IMG/VR virus record: IMGVR_UViG_3300005841_000001
Coordinates: 37,658-101,657 of that record
Reading direction: 5' to 3' (one strand)
DNA: 64,000 nt
Source of the DNA: a virus
Below are positions 22,390 through 29,991 of this stretch, piece by piece. The notes below the pieces were generated by a model. The model was not told the origin of the DNA, made no database searches, and worked only from the letters and a program-made list of their open reading frames with translations. The number at the start of each line of letters is the position of its first letter. Positions within the stretch are counted from its first letter, which is position 1. A program made the position numbers and the translations under genes.

Positions 22390-22599
22390 ATGGTCCAGAT
22401 CAGTGAGTACGGCGAGCACCCGGTCTTCAGCACGAAGTGCATCCCCTGCGGGCGCTCGATCGGGCTGTGTCGGAACGAGGACGGCGAACCGGTGTACGTG
22501 GACGACCTCGGTCGCACGCTTTGCCCGGACCCGGAGCAGGACGGCGAACTGTTCATCCACGAGCCGACCAACCACGTGTTCCCCCGCGACTTGGTCTAG
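22390..22599 (+). CDS. Small zinc-binding protein, leaderless
   Basis: Encodes 69 residues with CIPCGRSIGLC and LCPD cysteines, a probable zinc ribbon. First gene of the unit that also holds the WhiB-like gene. Function unknown. Confidence 0.75.
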   Translation: MVQISEYGEHPVFSTKCIPCGRSIGLCRNEDGEPVYVDDLGRTLCPDPEQDGELFIHEPTNHVFPRDLV

Positions 22600-22684
22600 A
22601 CCATGCCTGTTCGAATCCACTGCGCGACCTGCGGGGGCGACCCTCACGCAGGCCCGTGCCGACGCACCGGAGGAGGTGCCCACG

Positions 22685-22927
22685 ATGAAGATCGATTTCG
22701 ATTGGCTGGAGTTCGCGCTGTGCCGGGGCGCCGACCCGGGGCTGTTCGACGCGCTCGACGGCACGCGCGACCAGGCCCGCGCCCTCGGCATCTGTGCCGA
22801 GTGCCCGGTCCGTTCCGAGTGCCTCGGCGCCGCGCTGCTCGAGGGCGACGACACGACCGTGCGTGGCGGCCTCACCCCGGAGCAGCGGCGCATAATCCGC
22901 CGGCGCGCCCATGTGCGTGCGGCTTGA
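22685..22927 (+). CDS. WhiB-like iron-sulfur transcription factor
   Basis: Encodes 80 residues behind GGAGGAGG. The four [4Fe-4S] ligands are C13, C37, C40 and C46 (C...C-x2-C-x5-C in ICAECPVRSEC), with the DPGLFDA segment and the turn VRGGLTPEQRR before a basic C-terminal DNA-contacting tail (RRIIRRRAHVRAA). WhiB proteins are actinobacterial; phage versions such as TM4 WhiB can block host WhiB2 and septation. It probably retunes host transcription early in infection. Confidence 0.92.
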   Translation: MKIDFDWLEFALCRGADPGLFDALDGTRDQARALGICAECPVRSECLGAALLEGDDTTVRGGLTPEQRRIIRRRAHVRAA

Positions 22928-22988
22928 CCTCGAGCCGGCCGGCCCCGCACCTGGCCGGCTCGAGCTGCTCCCCCCGAGAGAAGGCTTC

Positions 22989-23270
22989 ATGATCAACGTC
23001 CGGAGGTTGTTGTTGCGTCCCCGTCTGCCCGAGCCCGAGATCCCTGGTGCGCACTCCGCCACCCCCGACCGACCGGCCGGCTTCCGCTGGCTCGCCGGCA
23101 TCGCCCTGAAGGGCCAGGATGTCGCCTCGTTCTTCGTGCCTTTCTCGTGGCTGCTGCACCGCTCTGACAACGTGCTGCTTCGCCGGCAGGAGCAGCTTCA
23201 CCGCGCCACCGCCTACGGCGTTGTGCCGGCGGAGCTCGCTGCTTCGGTGGTCTCTGCTCCGATCGAGTGA
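22989..23270 (+). CDS. Unknown basic protein
   Basis: Encodes 93 residues with a basic N-terminus (MINVRRLLLRPRLPEPEIPG) and an amphipathic middle (DVASFFVPFSWLLHRSDNVL). GAGAGAAGG lies upstream. Third gene after the WhiB-like gene. Not recognised. Confidence 0.7.
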   Translation: MINVRRLLLRPRLPEPEIPGAHSATPDRPAGFRWLAGIALKGQDVASFFVPFSWLLHRSDNVLLRRQEQLHRATAYGVVPAELAASVVSAPIE

Positions 23271-23275
23271 CAAGC

Positions 23276-23304
23276 TAGACAAGCCGAGACAGTTCGGCTA
23301 GTCT
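23276..23304 (+). promoter_or_regulatory. Promoter with operator
   Basis: -35 TAGACA, spacer AGCCGAGACAGTTCGGC, -10 TAGTCT, with a 29-nt leader carrying GAGGAG. Confidence 0.85.
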
Positions 23305-23333
23305 AGCTTTATCACCGAGACGAGGAGCCCGAG

Positions 23334-23786
23334 ATGATCACCGCGACCTACACCACTCCCGAGATCAAGTTCGCCGACTTCGCCGACTACAACCCCGGCC
23401 ACGGCACCGAGACCGTACGGGAGACCGTCCTCGGTCTGCGGGACGAGTACGCCGCGACCAAGATCAAGACGGTCACTACGCCGGTCGGGCACCAGTTCAT
23501 CGTCACCGGCCCGATCGTCGACATCGCCCGGCTGGCCGCGCTGTACAACCAGCGCATCGACGGCAGCACGCTCCCCACCGCCGAGCACTACGAGCACATG
23601 CGCACCGTCGAGGCCCGGCAGCTCGGCTGCTGGCTCGACGAGGGCATGTACGCCCGGGGCAGTGCGCTGCACGTCGCCGCTATGGACGAGCTGCACCTGC
23701 GCGCCCTGGACGAGGACGTCGAGCGTTGCCACGGCTGGGCGCTGGAGGACTACACCGTCGGCAAGAGCGTCTTCCCGGTCCGCTGA
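23334..23786 (+). CDS. Unknown protein
   Basis: Encodes 150 residues: beta-rich N-terminus (MITATYTTPEIKFADFADYN) and helical, His-containing C-terminal half. Single-gene unit ended by a strong terminator. No domain recognised. Confidence 0.75.
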   Translation: MITATYTTPEIKFADFADYNPGHGTETVRETVLGLRDEYAATKIKTVTTPVGHQFIVTGPIVDIARLAALYNQRIDGSTLPTAEHYEHMRTVEARQLGCWLDEGMYARGSALHVAAMDELHLRALDEDVERCHGWALEDYTVGKSVFPVR

Positions 23787-23800
23787 CCTGGGCAAACGCC

Positions 23801-23832
23801 AGCCCCGCCCCACCTCCCCGGGGCGGGGCTTG
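23801..23832 (+). terminator. Terminator hairpin
   Basis: 11-bp stem AGCCCCGCCCC / GGGGCGGGGCT with an 8-nt loop, then TGCTCC. Confidence 0.85.
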
Positions 23833-23861
23833 CTCCGTTCGAGTGAAGCCGCCGTGGGGGC

Positions 23862-23890
23862 TTGTCTAGCCGAGCCTGCTCGGCTAGTCT
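23862..23890 (+). promoter_or_regulatory. Promoter with operator
   Basis: -35 TTGTCT, spacer AGCCGAGCCTGCTCGGC, -10 TAGTCT, and a 43-nt leader. Confidence 0.85.
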
Positions 23891-23933
23891 AGGTACATCA
23901 CCACGGAGCACCACCCGAGACCCGGAGGCCAGG

Positions 23934-24215
23934 ATGACCACCACGACCACCGCCCAGCACCGTTCCGCCGGCGCCCTCGCCACCGGCCAGATCGCCGACG
24001 ACATGATCCTGATCCACCACGCGGCCGTCACCTACGGCTACGACGACATGGCGCAGGACTACCTCAACCGGTACGACGACGCGATCGCCTACCTGCACAC
24101 GGACGCCACCCTCGACGCCCAGATCGCCGGGATCAAGCTCACCCTCGCCGGCCCCGCCGCGGGCCGCTGCCCGAGCCACGGCTACTACCCGCAGGGCCGC
24201 TGCGGGATCTGCTGA
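23934..24215 (+). CDS. Unknown small protein with C-terminal Cys/His
   Basis: Encodes 93 residues starting MTTTTTAQHRSAGALATGQI behind GGAGG. Helical, ending CPSHGYYPQGRCGIC, a compact C-x2-H...C-x2-C zinc knuckle. A hairpin follows the stop. Confidence 0.75.
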   Translation: MTTTTTAQHRSAGALATGQIADDMILIHHAAVTYGYDDMAQDYLNRYDDAIAYLHTDATLDAQIAGIKLTLAGPAAGRCPSHGYYPQGRCGIC

Positions 24216-24222
24216 CCACCTC

Positions 24223-24249
24223 GAGGCCCCGCCCACCGGGCGGGGCCTC
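24223..24249 (+). terminator. Terminator-like hairpin
   Basis: 12-bp stem GAGGCCCCGCCC / GGGCGGGGCCTC with a 3-nt loop. The next gene follows with only a Shine-Dalgarno, so read-through or partial termination is likely. Confidence 0.75.
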
Positions 24250-24272
24250 GGCCGCTCTTCGAGGAGGACACC

Positions 24273-24494
24273 GTGAACCTGCGCAAGTGGATCAAGGAAT
24301 TCCGCGAGGACTGGGCCGCCGCCGGTGAGGCCCTCGACCGGGCGGAGCGCGCCCGTGCGCGGCGTCGCGCGGCCGCGCCCCGGCCGCCCCAGGACGCCAC
24401 CGCGGCCGCCGCTGGGGGTCTCGCCGCGGCCGCCGGGGCGCAGGCTGCGCAGGCCGCCGCTTGCCCGCCGGACGCGGGTTGCACTGGGGCTTGA
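24273..24494 (+). CDS. Small Ala-rich protein
   Basis: Encodes 73 residues from a GTG with GAGGAGG. A basic amphipathic helix (LRKWIKEFREDWAAAGEALD) is followed by a low-complexity Ala/Pro tail. The stop codon lies in the -35 box of the next promoter. Function unknown. Confidence 0.65.
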   Translation: MNLRKWIKEFREDWAAAGEALDRAERARARRRAAAPRPPQDATAAAAGGLAAAAGAQAAQAAACPPDAGCTGA

Positions 24495-24519
24495 CGCTCC
24501 GAGCTAACTCGGCTAGACT
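24491..24519 (+). promoter_or_regulatory. Promoter with consensus operator
   Basis: -35 TTGACG, spacer CTCCGAGCTAACTCGGC, -10 TAGACT. Identical over all 29 bases to the element at 24899. Confidence 0.9.
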
Positions 24520-24548
24520 AGGTCTCACACCGAGCAGGGAGGCACCCC

Positions 24549-24902
24549 GTGGACATCACCGCCGCGATCACCGAGTTCCGCAAGCACAACGCCGCCCTCC
24601 GGCGGATCGAGCAGCGCACCGGCACCCGCGTCGCCGCCGGGAACTGGACCGTCAGCCCGCGCACCCGCGCCGCCGTCGCCCGCCACCGCGACGCCATCGA
24701 CGACGTCCGGACCGCGCTCGACCTCGCCGGGCACCGCTACCTCGTGGCCACGCTGGTGATCGAGGCGCAGGAGCGCAGCAACCTCGCGTGGGCACGCCGC
24801 GAGCGCCTCGCGTACGAGGTGGCCCGCCTGACCCCGGCGATCGCGGCCGAGGGCAAGCGCGTCCGGGCCTACGTCCAGAACCACACCCCCGCCGCGGCTT
24901 GA
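24549..24902 (+). CDS. Unknown helical protein
   Basis: Encodes 117 residues from a GTG behind GGGAGG. Almost wholly helical and rich in Ala/Arg/Glu, so a coiled coil is possible. Its stop TGA is inside the next -35 box. Not recognised. Confidence 0.7.
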   Translation: MDITAAITEFRKHNAALRRIEQRTGTRVAAGNWTVSPRTRAAVARHRDAIDDVRTALDLAGHRYLVATLVIEAQERSNLAWARRERLAYEVARLTPAIAAEGKRVRAYVQNHTPAAA

Positions 24903-24927
24903 CGCTCCGAGCTAACTCGGCTAGACT
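24899..24927 (+). promoter_or_regulatory. Promoter with consensus operator
   Basis: -35 TTGACG, spacer CTCCGAGCTAACTCGGC, -10 TAGACT. Exact duplicate of the 24491 element. Confidence 0.9.
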
Positions 24928-24957
24928 CACCTTACCAGCCGGAACGAGGAGGGCACC

Positions 24958-25239
24958 GTGACCGAGACCACCGCCACCGCGAAGGTCGTCCACAACTGCA
25001 ACCCCCGACAGCCGGGCAAGCCGCTCCCCTTCGGGAAGCGCGACCCCAGGGGCGAGTGCCCGCGGTGCGCGGAGCTCGACGCCGGCGCCGAACCGCGCAC
25101 GCTCGGATGGGTCGAGGCCAAGAGCCGGCAGGCCGAGTTCGACGCGGACCGCTCCCGCGGCATCGAGGCCCACTTCGCTCCCGGCGGCCCGCACGCGCGC
25201 GGCGAGTGCGGCCCCGTCTGCACCGCCTACGACTGGTGA
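24958..25239 (+). CDS. Unknown small protein with CxxC
   Basis: Encodes 93 residues from a GTG behind GAGGAGGG. ECPRCAEL (residues 34-41) and GECGPVC near the end give four cysteines, with several histidines between. A small zinc-binding fold is likely; the family is unknown. Confidence 0.7.
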   Translation: MTETTATAKVVHNCNPRQPGKPLPFGKRDPRGECPRCAELDAGAEPRTLGWVEAKSRQAEFDADRSRGIEAHFAPGGPHARGECGPVCTAYDW

Positions 25240-25307
25240 TCTTCCGGCCGGACCCTCTCCCGCGGGGCCCGGCCGGTTCCCTGCCCACCCCCTACCAGGA
25301 GACCAAC

Positions 25308-25817
25308 ATGCCTCACGTGATCGAACCCCTCGCGCTGCCCGCCATGCGGCAGCACACCGGGCTGTACCTCGGCCCGCGCCACGCCAAGCCGGTCACCGAC
25401 GACGTGATTTTGCAGGTCGCGCAGCGCACCACCGGCGGCGGCGCGTCCATCCTGCTCGACGTCGCCGACGTCTCCCGCGCCGTCTGCTGGCTCGTCGCCG
25501 CCACCGGACAGGACCCGAAGGTCGAGGGCTACGGCAGCCGTCGCCAGGCGCCGGGGCCGGTGCTGAACCCGTTCGTCGCCGTCGCCCGCTACGGCGACTA
25601 CGCGGACGTGCTGACCCTGTACGTCGCCGACGGCGAGGTGGTTGCCAGCGTGCAGCACTTCGCGACCGACTTCGGCAACGCGGGCCCGCAGGGCACCACC
25701 CGGCTCACCATCGTGCAGTCCGGGCAGCTGCGCGACTGGCTCGCCGCGTGGCACCTGCACGGCTGGCCGGGTGTCCCCCGCGCCGGCGCCGGCGAGCCGG
25801 CGGCGGTGACCCGGTGA
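25308..25817 (+). CDS. Unknown soluble protein
   Basis: Encodes 169 residues (MPHVIEPLALPAMRQHTGLY...) with AGGAG upstream. Looks alpha/beta. No catalytic motif recognised. Ends in a GTGA overlap with the next gene. Confidence 0.75.
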   Translation: MPHVIEPLALPAMRQHTGLYLGPRHAKPVTDDVILQVAQRTTGGGASILLDVADVSRAVCWLVAATGQDPKVEGYGSRRQAPGPVLNPFVAVARYGDYADVLTLYVADGEVVASVQHFATDFGNAGPQGTTRLTIVQSGQLRDWLAAWHLHGWPGVPRAGAGEPAAVTR

Positions 25818-26221
25818 GCGCCGGCGGTAAGGCCGAGGCGATGTCACGCTTGGTGACGGCCTACGACCGTGTCGGCGGGTACACGGTGTGGGTGGCGAGT
25901 GAGCTCACGCCGCCGGCGCGCCCGGTGTTCGGACCGTGGCCGGCGTGGGTCGGCGCGGCCGCCGAGCTCGCCGAGACGGCGATGCGTCTCGCCGCGACGC
26001 GCATCGAGATGAGCGAGACGGACCCGGTTCCTACCGAGACGCTCGCGCCCGTCGTGGTGCTTCTCGACGAGACGGCGCCGTGGGGTCGCGTCTCGCTGGT
26101 GCGAGACGCGATGGCCCGCGTCGACGTGAACCTGATCATGGTGAACCGAGACGGTACGGTCAGCACGGGCCCGAGTCGCTTCGCGCCGGCCCGAGACGAA
26201 AACGAGACGGAGGAGCCGTGA
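25814..26221 (+). CDS. Unknown protein whose gene is packed with CGAGACG
   Basis: Encodes 135 residues from a GTG overlapping the previous stop. No domain recognised. Its DNA carries ten CGAGACG/CGTCTCG heptamers in 238 bp, read in different codon phases (Glu-Thr, Arg-Asp, Arg-Leu, Val-Ser), which suggests selection on the DNA and not only on the protein. Ends in GTGA with the next gene. Confidence 0.7.
   Translation: MSAGGKAEAMSRLVTAYDRVGGYTVWVASELTPPARPVFGPWPAWVGAAAELAETAMRLAATRIEMSETDPVPTETLAPVVVLLDETAPWGRVSLVRDAMARVDVNLIMVNRDGTVSTGPSRFAPARDENETEEP
25972..26209. repeat. CGAGACG heptamer cluster, rightward
   Basis: CGAGACG on the plus strand at 25972, 26014, 26035, 26068, 26102, 26147, 26192 and 26203, and inverted copies at 25985 and 26089. 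From base composition well under one copy would be expected. Confidence 0.85.
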
Positions 26222-26481
26222 CGCTGCCCGCCCGGAGGGACATCCGCCGTGACCTCGCGGCCGCCGTAACGATCTTGATCGGCCTCACCTTCGCTGTCTG
26301 GTCATGCGCCTGGGGCGGCCCGCCGATGATCTTCATGTGGGGCGCGTGGATCATGTTCGCGTGCGCCGCCAAGCTCGGCTTGCACGAACCGACGCCGCCC
26401 GCGCGCGACCCCGGGCTGGCCGACCCCGAGGACCCGAACGCGATGCATGTCGAGTCCGTGCGCGGGCCTGACACGACGTAG
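26218..26481 (+). CDS. Two-span membrane protein
   Basis: Encodes 87 residues from a GTG overlapping the previous stop. Basic N-terminus (TLPARRDIRRDL), then hydrophobic segments at about 12-30 and 35-52, then an acidic tail. In position next to a TraB-like gene it resembles the small spread (Spd) membrane proteins of actinomycete plasmids, but this is inference. Confidence 0.7.
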   Translation: MTLPARRDIRRDLAAAVTILIGLTFAVWSCAWGGPPMIFMWGAWIMFACAAKLGLHEPTPPARDPGLADPEDPNAMHVESVRGPDTT

Positions 26482-26484
26482 CGC

Positions 26485-26517
26485 GCACGCGCCTACTCGC
26501 GCGTAGGTACGCGCACG
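26485..26517. repeat. Palindromic DNA, GCGCACG flanked
   Basis: CGCGCCTAC / GTAGG-CGCG inverted repeat with a 6-nt centre, bounded by direct GCGCACG copies, in the gap between convergent genes and between the two heptamer clusters. Confidence 0.5.
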
Positions 26518-26551
26518 AACGCCCCCGCACTCGTGAGTGCGGGGGCGTTTT
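26518..26551. terminator. Strong intrinsic terminator
   Basis: Perfect 16-bp stem AACGCCCCCGCACTCG / its complement, followed by TTTT, ending the rightward early transcript. Confidence 0.9.
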
Positions 26552-26595
26552 CCGTGCGGAAAGGGTTGGGAAAGGATCTACAGGTGGGGGCCCAT

Positions 26596-26656
26596 TTTCC
26601 GCCGTTCCGCGGGCCTATGGAAGGCGACGGAACAGGCCCGCGGAACGGCGCGGAAA
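26596..26656 (-). terminator. Long inverted repeat after the TraB-like gene
   Basis: Arms TTTCCGCCGTTCCGCGGGCC and GGCCCGCGGAACGGCG-CGGAAA pair over about 20 bp with a small bulge, 17 bp beyond the stop of the leftward translocase gene. Probably its terminator; a transfer-related role is possible. Confidence 0.6.
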
Positions 26657-26672
26657 GCTCGTGGAACGGCGG

Positions 26673-28694
26673 TCAGTTCGAGCTGGCCAGCACCTCGGTG
26701 AGCGCCCACGTCCCCTTGCTCGTGCGCCTCACCCGGCCGGCCTCCTCGTGCTCGGACAGCCGCTCGTATACCCACGACTTCTTGCGCGTGGCGGCCTCGC
26801 CCAGCTGTTCGTAGTCGAGCCCGGGCGCGCCCGCTTCGCGCAGCGCGGACAGCAGTGCGGCGCGCGCGTCTTCGTCGCTCAACCGCTCCGGCTCGGCCTT
26901 CAACGCGGCCGCGGTGGCGGCTCGACGCGCGTCGTCCTCGGCGAGCTCTTCGGGCGACATGTGCGCCCGGGCGGCCGCCTGGATGTCCTCGATCGTCGCG
27001 CTACCGTCCTCGACGAACGGCGGGATCGTCTCGGGTCCCGTCTCGCTCGTCTCGCCGTCGGTGACCTGCGCGTCTCCCTCGGCGTCTCGCCCATCTCGTT
27101 CGTCGTCTCGCATCTCGGTGACCTCCTGTCGGTTGGCGTATGCCTCGAGCTTCTCGATCCCGTCTCGGATCGAGTCGGCGTCCATCTCGGGTGTCTCGCC
27201 GCGCATCACGTCGGCGATTTGCTTCACGGTGTTGCGCGTGCCGTTCGAGCCATCGCCCACGAACACGATCCGCATCGGGATCCGGTCGAGCTTGTCGCCG
27301 TCCTGGTGGTAGCACGTACCCGGCCGCTCCGAGTCGATTTCCTCGGCGTGAACGTCACCCACGGTGATGACGAAGCTCTCGCCAGAGCTGCTCTGCATGC
27401 GGAAGCAGAACGCCTGGTCCAGCTGCTCACGGATCTGGCTCGACCCGATCGCGTCGAGGGTGGCGTACTGCGTGGCGATGATCAGCGACACTCCGACGGC
27501 GCGACCCTTGCGGGCGATCTCTTCGACCCGGAAAAGGGCCTTCGAGTCCATCTTCCCGAGCAGCGACGCAGCTTCGTCGATCGAGATCGCGAGCCACGGG
27601 TGCTCAGGTGAGCCCTCCCAGGACTTCCACCCGTACTTCTTCAGCAGCTGTCCGCGGCGCTCCACGATCTGTTCCGCGGCCTCGATCATCCGCATGGCGG
27701 ACGCGTAGTCGTTGACGATCCAGTCGAATACGCCCTCCCACGGGCCGAGCTCGGCGCCACCCTTGAGGTCGATGCCCCACTGCACGACGTCGTCGCACAG
27801 CGACAGCGTGGTCCAGATCAGGTTCAGCAGGCCGGACTTTCCCGACCCCTTGGTGCCGGCGATCAGCAGGTTGCGCGCGCCCCACCCTGCCTTGAAGATC
27901 CGCAGGAACTTCTCGGTGCCGTCGGCCCGGATTCCGACCTTGATCGGGTCGCCGCCGTGCAACGTGCGCAGTCGCGGGCCGTCCTCGGTCGGCTCGATCG
28001 GCGGCGCCCACATGATCCCCTTGGCGTGGGGGTCGTTGAGGGTGACTTGCAAGATCACCGAGTGGTTCGAGCGGCCGTCGCGTTCGATCTTGAGCGAGTT
28101 GTGCGGCAGGTCCAGTGCACCCTCGATCTCGTGCTCGATCTTCTCGACCTTCTTGATCGAGTGCATGCCCGGCTGCCACGACAGCTTGCCGACCCAGCCC
28201 ACCGCGGTGTGCGTGATTCCGACCAGGCGGGTGTCGCCGAGGCCGATCCGCGCGCCACGTACCGGCCAGTGTCGAATCAGGCCCTCGAGGTTCACGCGGG
28301 TGCGCTTGACCTGGTCCATCCAGTGTGGAATTGCCAGCACGATCGTGCCGGAAGCGAGTAGGCCCAGCGCCCACAGCCAGCCCTTGCCGGTGGAGAGTGT
28401 TGCGGCCCAGATGATCCAGCCGTTGATCGAGGTCATGATGGCGAGCCAGTGCAGCCGGCGCCATCCCTCGGGCACCCGGGTGACCACCCAGGCGGTCACT
28501 CCGAGGGTCCACGAGACCATGCAGATGGCCAGCAGCAACGTCTCGATGGTGATGTTGGCGAGGATGCCCATGATCAGCACGGGCACCGCGAGGTACACCG
28601 GCGCGAGGCCGATGCGGTGCATCCGCAGCCACTCGACGAGGCCGTACGATTCGACCTCCTCGACGGCCGGGGCAGAGGTCTTGCGCTTGCCCAT
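26673..28694 (-). CDS. TraB/FtsK-like DNA translocase
   Basis: Encodes 673 residues. The second ATG is chosen because AAAGGAG lies 6 nt before it. Membrane spans occupy about residues 31-70 and 85-125. The FtsK/SpoIIIE motor has Walker A AGTKGSGKS (279-287) and Walker B LAISIDE (368-374). An acidic linker (about 485-575) leads to a winged-helix C-terminus (ARAALLSALREAGAPGLDYE...). This is the layout of TraB proteins, which pump double-stranded plasmid DNA between actinomycete mycelia and bind 8-bp repeats through the C-terminal domain. The linker DNA carries the second CGAGACG cluster. A role in moving phage DNA is the alternative. Confidence 0.88.
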   Translation of the reverse strand: MGKRKTSAPAVEEVESYGLVEWLRMHRIGLAPVYLAVPVLIMGILANITIETLLLAICMVSWTLGVTAWVVTRVPEGWRRLHWLAIMTSINGWIIWAATLSTGKGWLWALGLLASGTIVLAIPHWMDQVKRTRVNLEGLIRHWPVRGARIGLGDTRLVGITHTAVGWVGKLSWQPGMHSIKKVEKIEHEIEGALDLPHNSLKIERDGRSNHSVILQVTLNDPHAKGIMWAPPIEPTEDGPRLRTLHGGDPIKVGIRADGTEKFLRIFKAGWGARNLLIAGTKGSGKSGLLNLIWTTLSLCDDVVQWGIDLKGGAELGPWEGVFDWIVNDYASAMRMIEAAEQIVERRGQLLKKYGWKSWEGSPEHPWLAISIDEAASLLGKMDSKALFRVEEIARKGRAVGVSLIIATQYATLDAIGSSQIREQLDQAFCFRMQSSSGESFVITVGDVHAEEIDSERPGTCYHQDGDKLDRIPMRIVFVGDGSNGTRNTVKQIADVMRGETPEMDADSIRDGIEKLEAYANRQEVTEMRDDERDGRDAEGDAQVTDGETSETGPETIPPFVEDGSATIEDIQAAARAHMSPEELAEDDARRAATAAALKAEPERLSDEDARAALLSALREAGAPGLDYEQLGEAATRKKSWVYERLSEHEEAGRVRRTSKGTWALTEVLASSN
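27027..27166. repeat. CGAGACG heptamer cluster, leftward
   Basis: Read as CGTCTC(G) on the plus strand at 27027, 27039, 27048, 27071 (last base C), 27083, 27104 and 27161, with CATCTCG and TGTCTCG variants between, inside the linker-coding part of the translocase gene. Orientation is opposite to the 25972-26209 cluster. Confidence 0.85.
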
Positions 28695-28761
28695 GCTCAT
28701 CTCCTTTACGGGCAGGGCCCGGCCGAGGAGTCCCCGGCCGGGCGCGTCGTGTTTTTCCTGG

Positions 28762-29991
28762 TCAGCTGCGTGCCGGCGCGATCGCCGGCGCGGTGAGCAT
28801 GCCGCGCAGGTACGGCCAGTAGTACGTTTCGAAGTCCGCGATCACGGTGGTCAGACCGCGCGCGGTCTGCGCCATGCCTTCGCGAGCCATCCGCATCCCG
28901 GGTCGCGTGATCGACATGTCGATGTTGCAACCGCGCTGCGGACCACCCGGTCGATTCAGGGTGCGCTCTGCCGTGTCGAGCGCCTCGGCGCCGACGACGA
29001 ACGCGCGCTCGAGTCCGACGATCCAGGCGCGGAGTTCGTCGAGGGTCCACGGCTTGTCCGCTCGAGGCTTGAGCTCACCCCACGCGAGCAGCGCCTGTTG
29101 CACATTGCGTGCCTCACCGCAGTCGGTCATCGCCTTTTCTCCAATCCTGACGAGCTGGTCACTGTGGGCCTTGATGTAGTCCTCGGCCTTGAACCGGCGC
29201 CGGCGGTGGCCGGGGCGGTGTCGCCCGGCCGGCGTGCGCCGGCGGCCGCGGCGTCCGTGCGCCGGCGGCAGGACGCGTACGGTGCCTGCCGTCGCCTTCG
29301 TCGTGCCGGGGGCGAGCAGGGCCTGCTCGCCCGAGCCGGTCGCCAGTGACGCCTCGCCTTCGTGCTCGGCGAGCCAATGCGCGTTCAGCGCCTCGGCGTT
29401 GGCGTAGGTCTTGTCGCAGCACTGGAACTTCGAGCCCCACCCTGCTGGGCGTCGCTTGCGCGGCGAGGTCGCTGCCTGGGCCGCACGCCGGGCGCGGGCC
29501 CGCTTCGCAGCTTTGGCCGCTTTCGTGGCAATGCGCACTGAGCCGGCGGTCGTCGCCCCTGCGCCGACCGCCACCCACGCCACAGCGCGGGTGATCTTCA
29601 TCTTCTTGGGGATCCGGTGCACGAACTTCTTGCGCGCCTTCCACCGGTCCTTGGTGGTCTTCTGCTTCTTGGTCTTGGGCGTCTTGCCCGGCTTCAACGA
29701 CGCCGGCAGCTTCGCCGGCTTGGCGCCCACGGTGCCGGTTGCCGTCGCGGCCGCGACCTCCGCCGCCCGGCGTTGGGCCCGGGTCTGCTTGACCTCTCCG
29801 GTCTGGGCGAGCATGCGCAGGGCCTCGCGCGCCTGCTCTTCGCGACCAACCTCATGGCGCAAGCTTCGCTTGGCGCCGGTACCCAGATCAGCGTCGGCGG
29901 GCCTGTTGGTGTCAGCGTTTCGTCGACGTTGCCGCGCGGTTCGCTCGTCCCTGCGCAGGGTCCCGTCCCCGAGTCGCTCAGGCTGGCTCAC
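28762..29991 (-). CDS. C2H2 zinc-finger, membrane-linked plasmid-transfer type protein
   Basis: Encodes 409 residues from a GTG overlapping the DUF2637 stop. The N-terminal 140 residues are very basic; one weak span lies near 140-165 (AVAWVAVGAGATTAGSVRIA). A C2H2 finger follows (CCDKTYANAEALNAHWLAEH, about residues 190-212), then an Arg/Gly-rich stretch and a helical C-terminal domain. Its place between translocase and DUF2637 genes matches transfer loci of actinomycete plasmids. Confidence 0.75.
   Translation of the reverse strand: MSQPERLGDGTLRRDERTARQRRRNADTNRPADADLGTGAKRSLRHEVGREEQAREALRMLAQTGEVKQTRAQRRAAEVAAATATGTVGAKPAKLPASLKPGKTPKTKKQKTTKDRWKARKKFVHRIPKKMKITRAVAWVAVGAGATTAGSVRIATKAAKAAKRARARRAAQAATSPRKRRPAGWGSKFQCCDKTYANAEALNAHWLAEHEGEASLATGSGEQALLAPGTTKATAGTVRVLPPAHGRRGRRRTPAGRHRPGHRRRRFKAEDYIKAHSDQLVRIGEKAMTDCGEARNVQQALLAWGELKPRADKPWTLDELRAWIVGLERAFVVGAEALDTAERTLNRPGGPQRGCNIDMSITRPGMRMAREGMAQTARGLTTVIADFETYYWPYLRGMLTAPAIAPARS

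Noticed and set aside
22603-22992. A 129-codon frame starting MPVRIHCATCGGDPHAGPC
   Set aside because: The first 20 residues look like a real zinc knuckle, but the frame then runs out of phase through the whole WhiB-like gene, whose own SD and start lie inside it. It may be an upstream peptide or an ancestral fragment; not called as a gene.
1996-24927. CRISPR array
   Set aside because: The repeats are promoter elements scattered at gene starts in both orientations, not evenly spaced with unique spacers.
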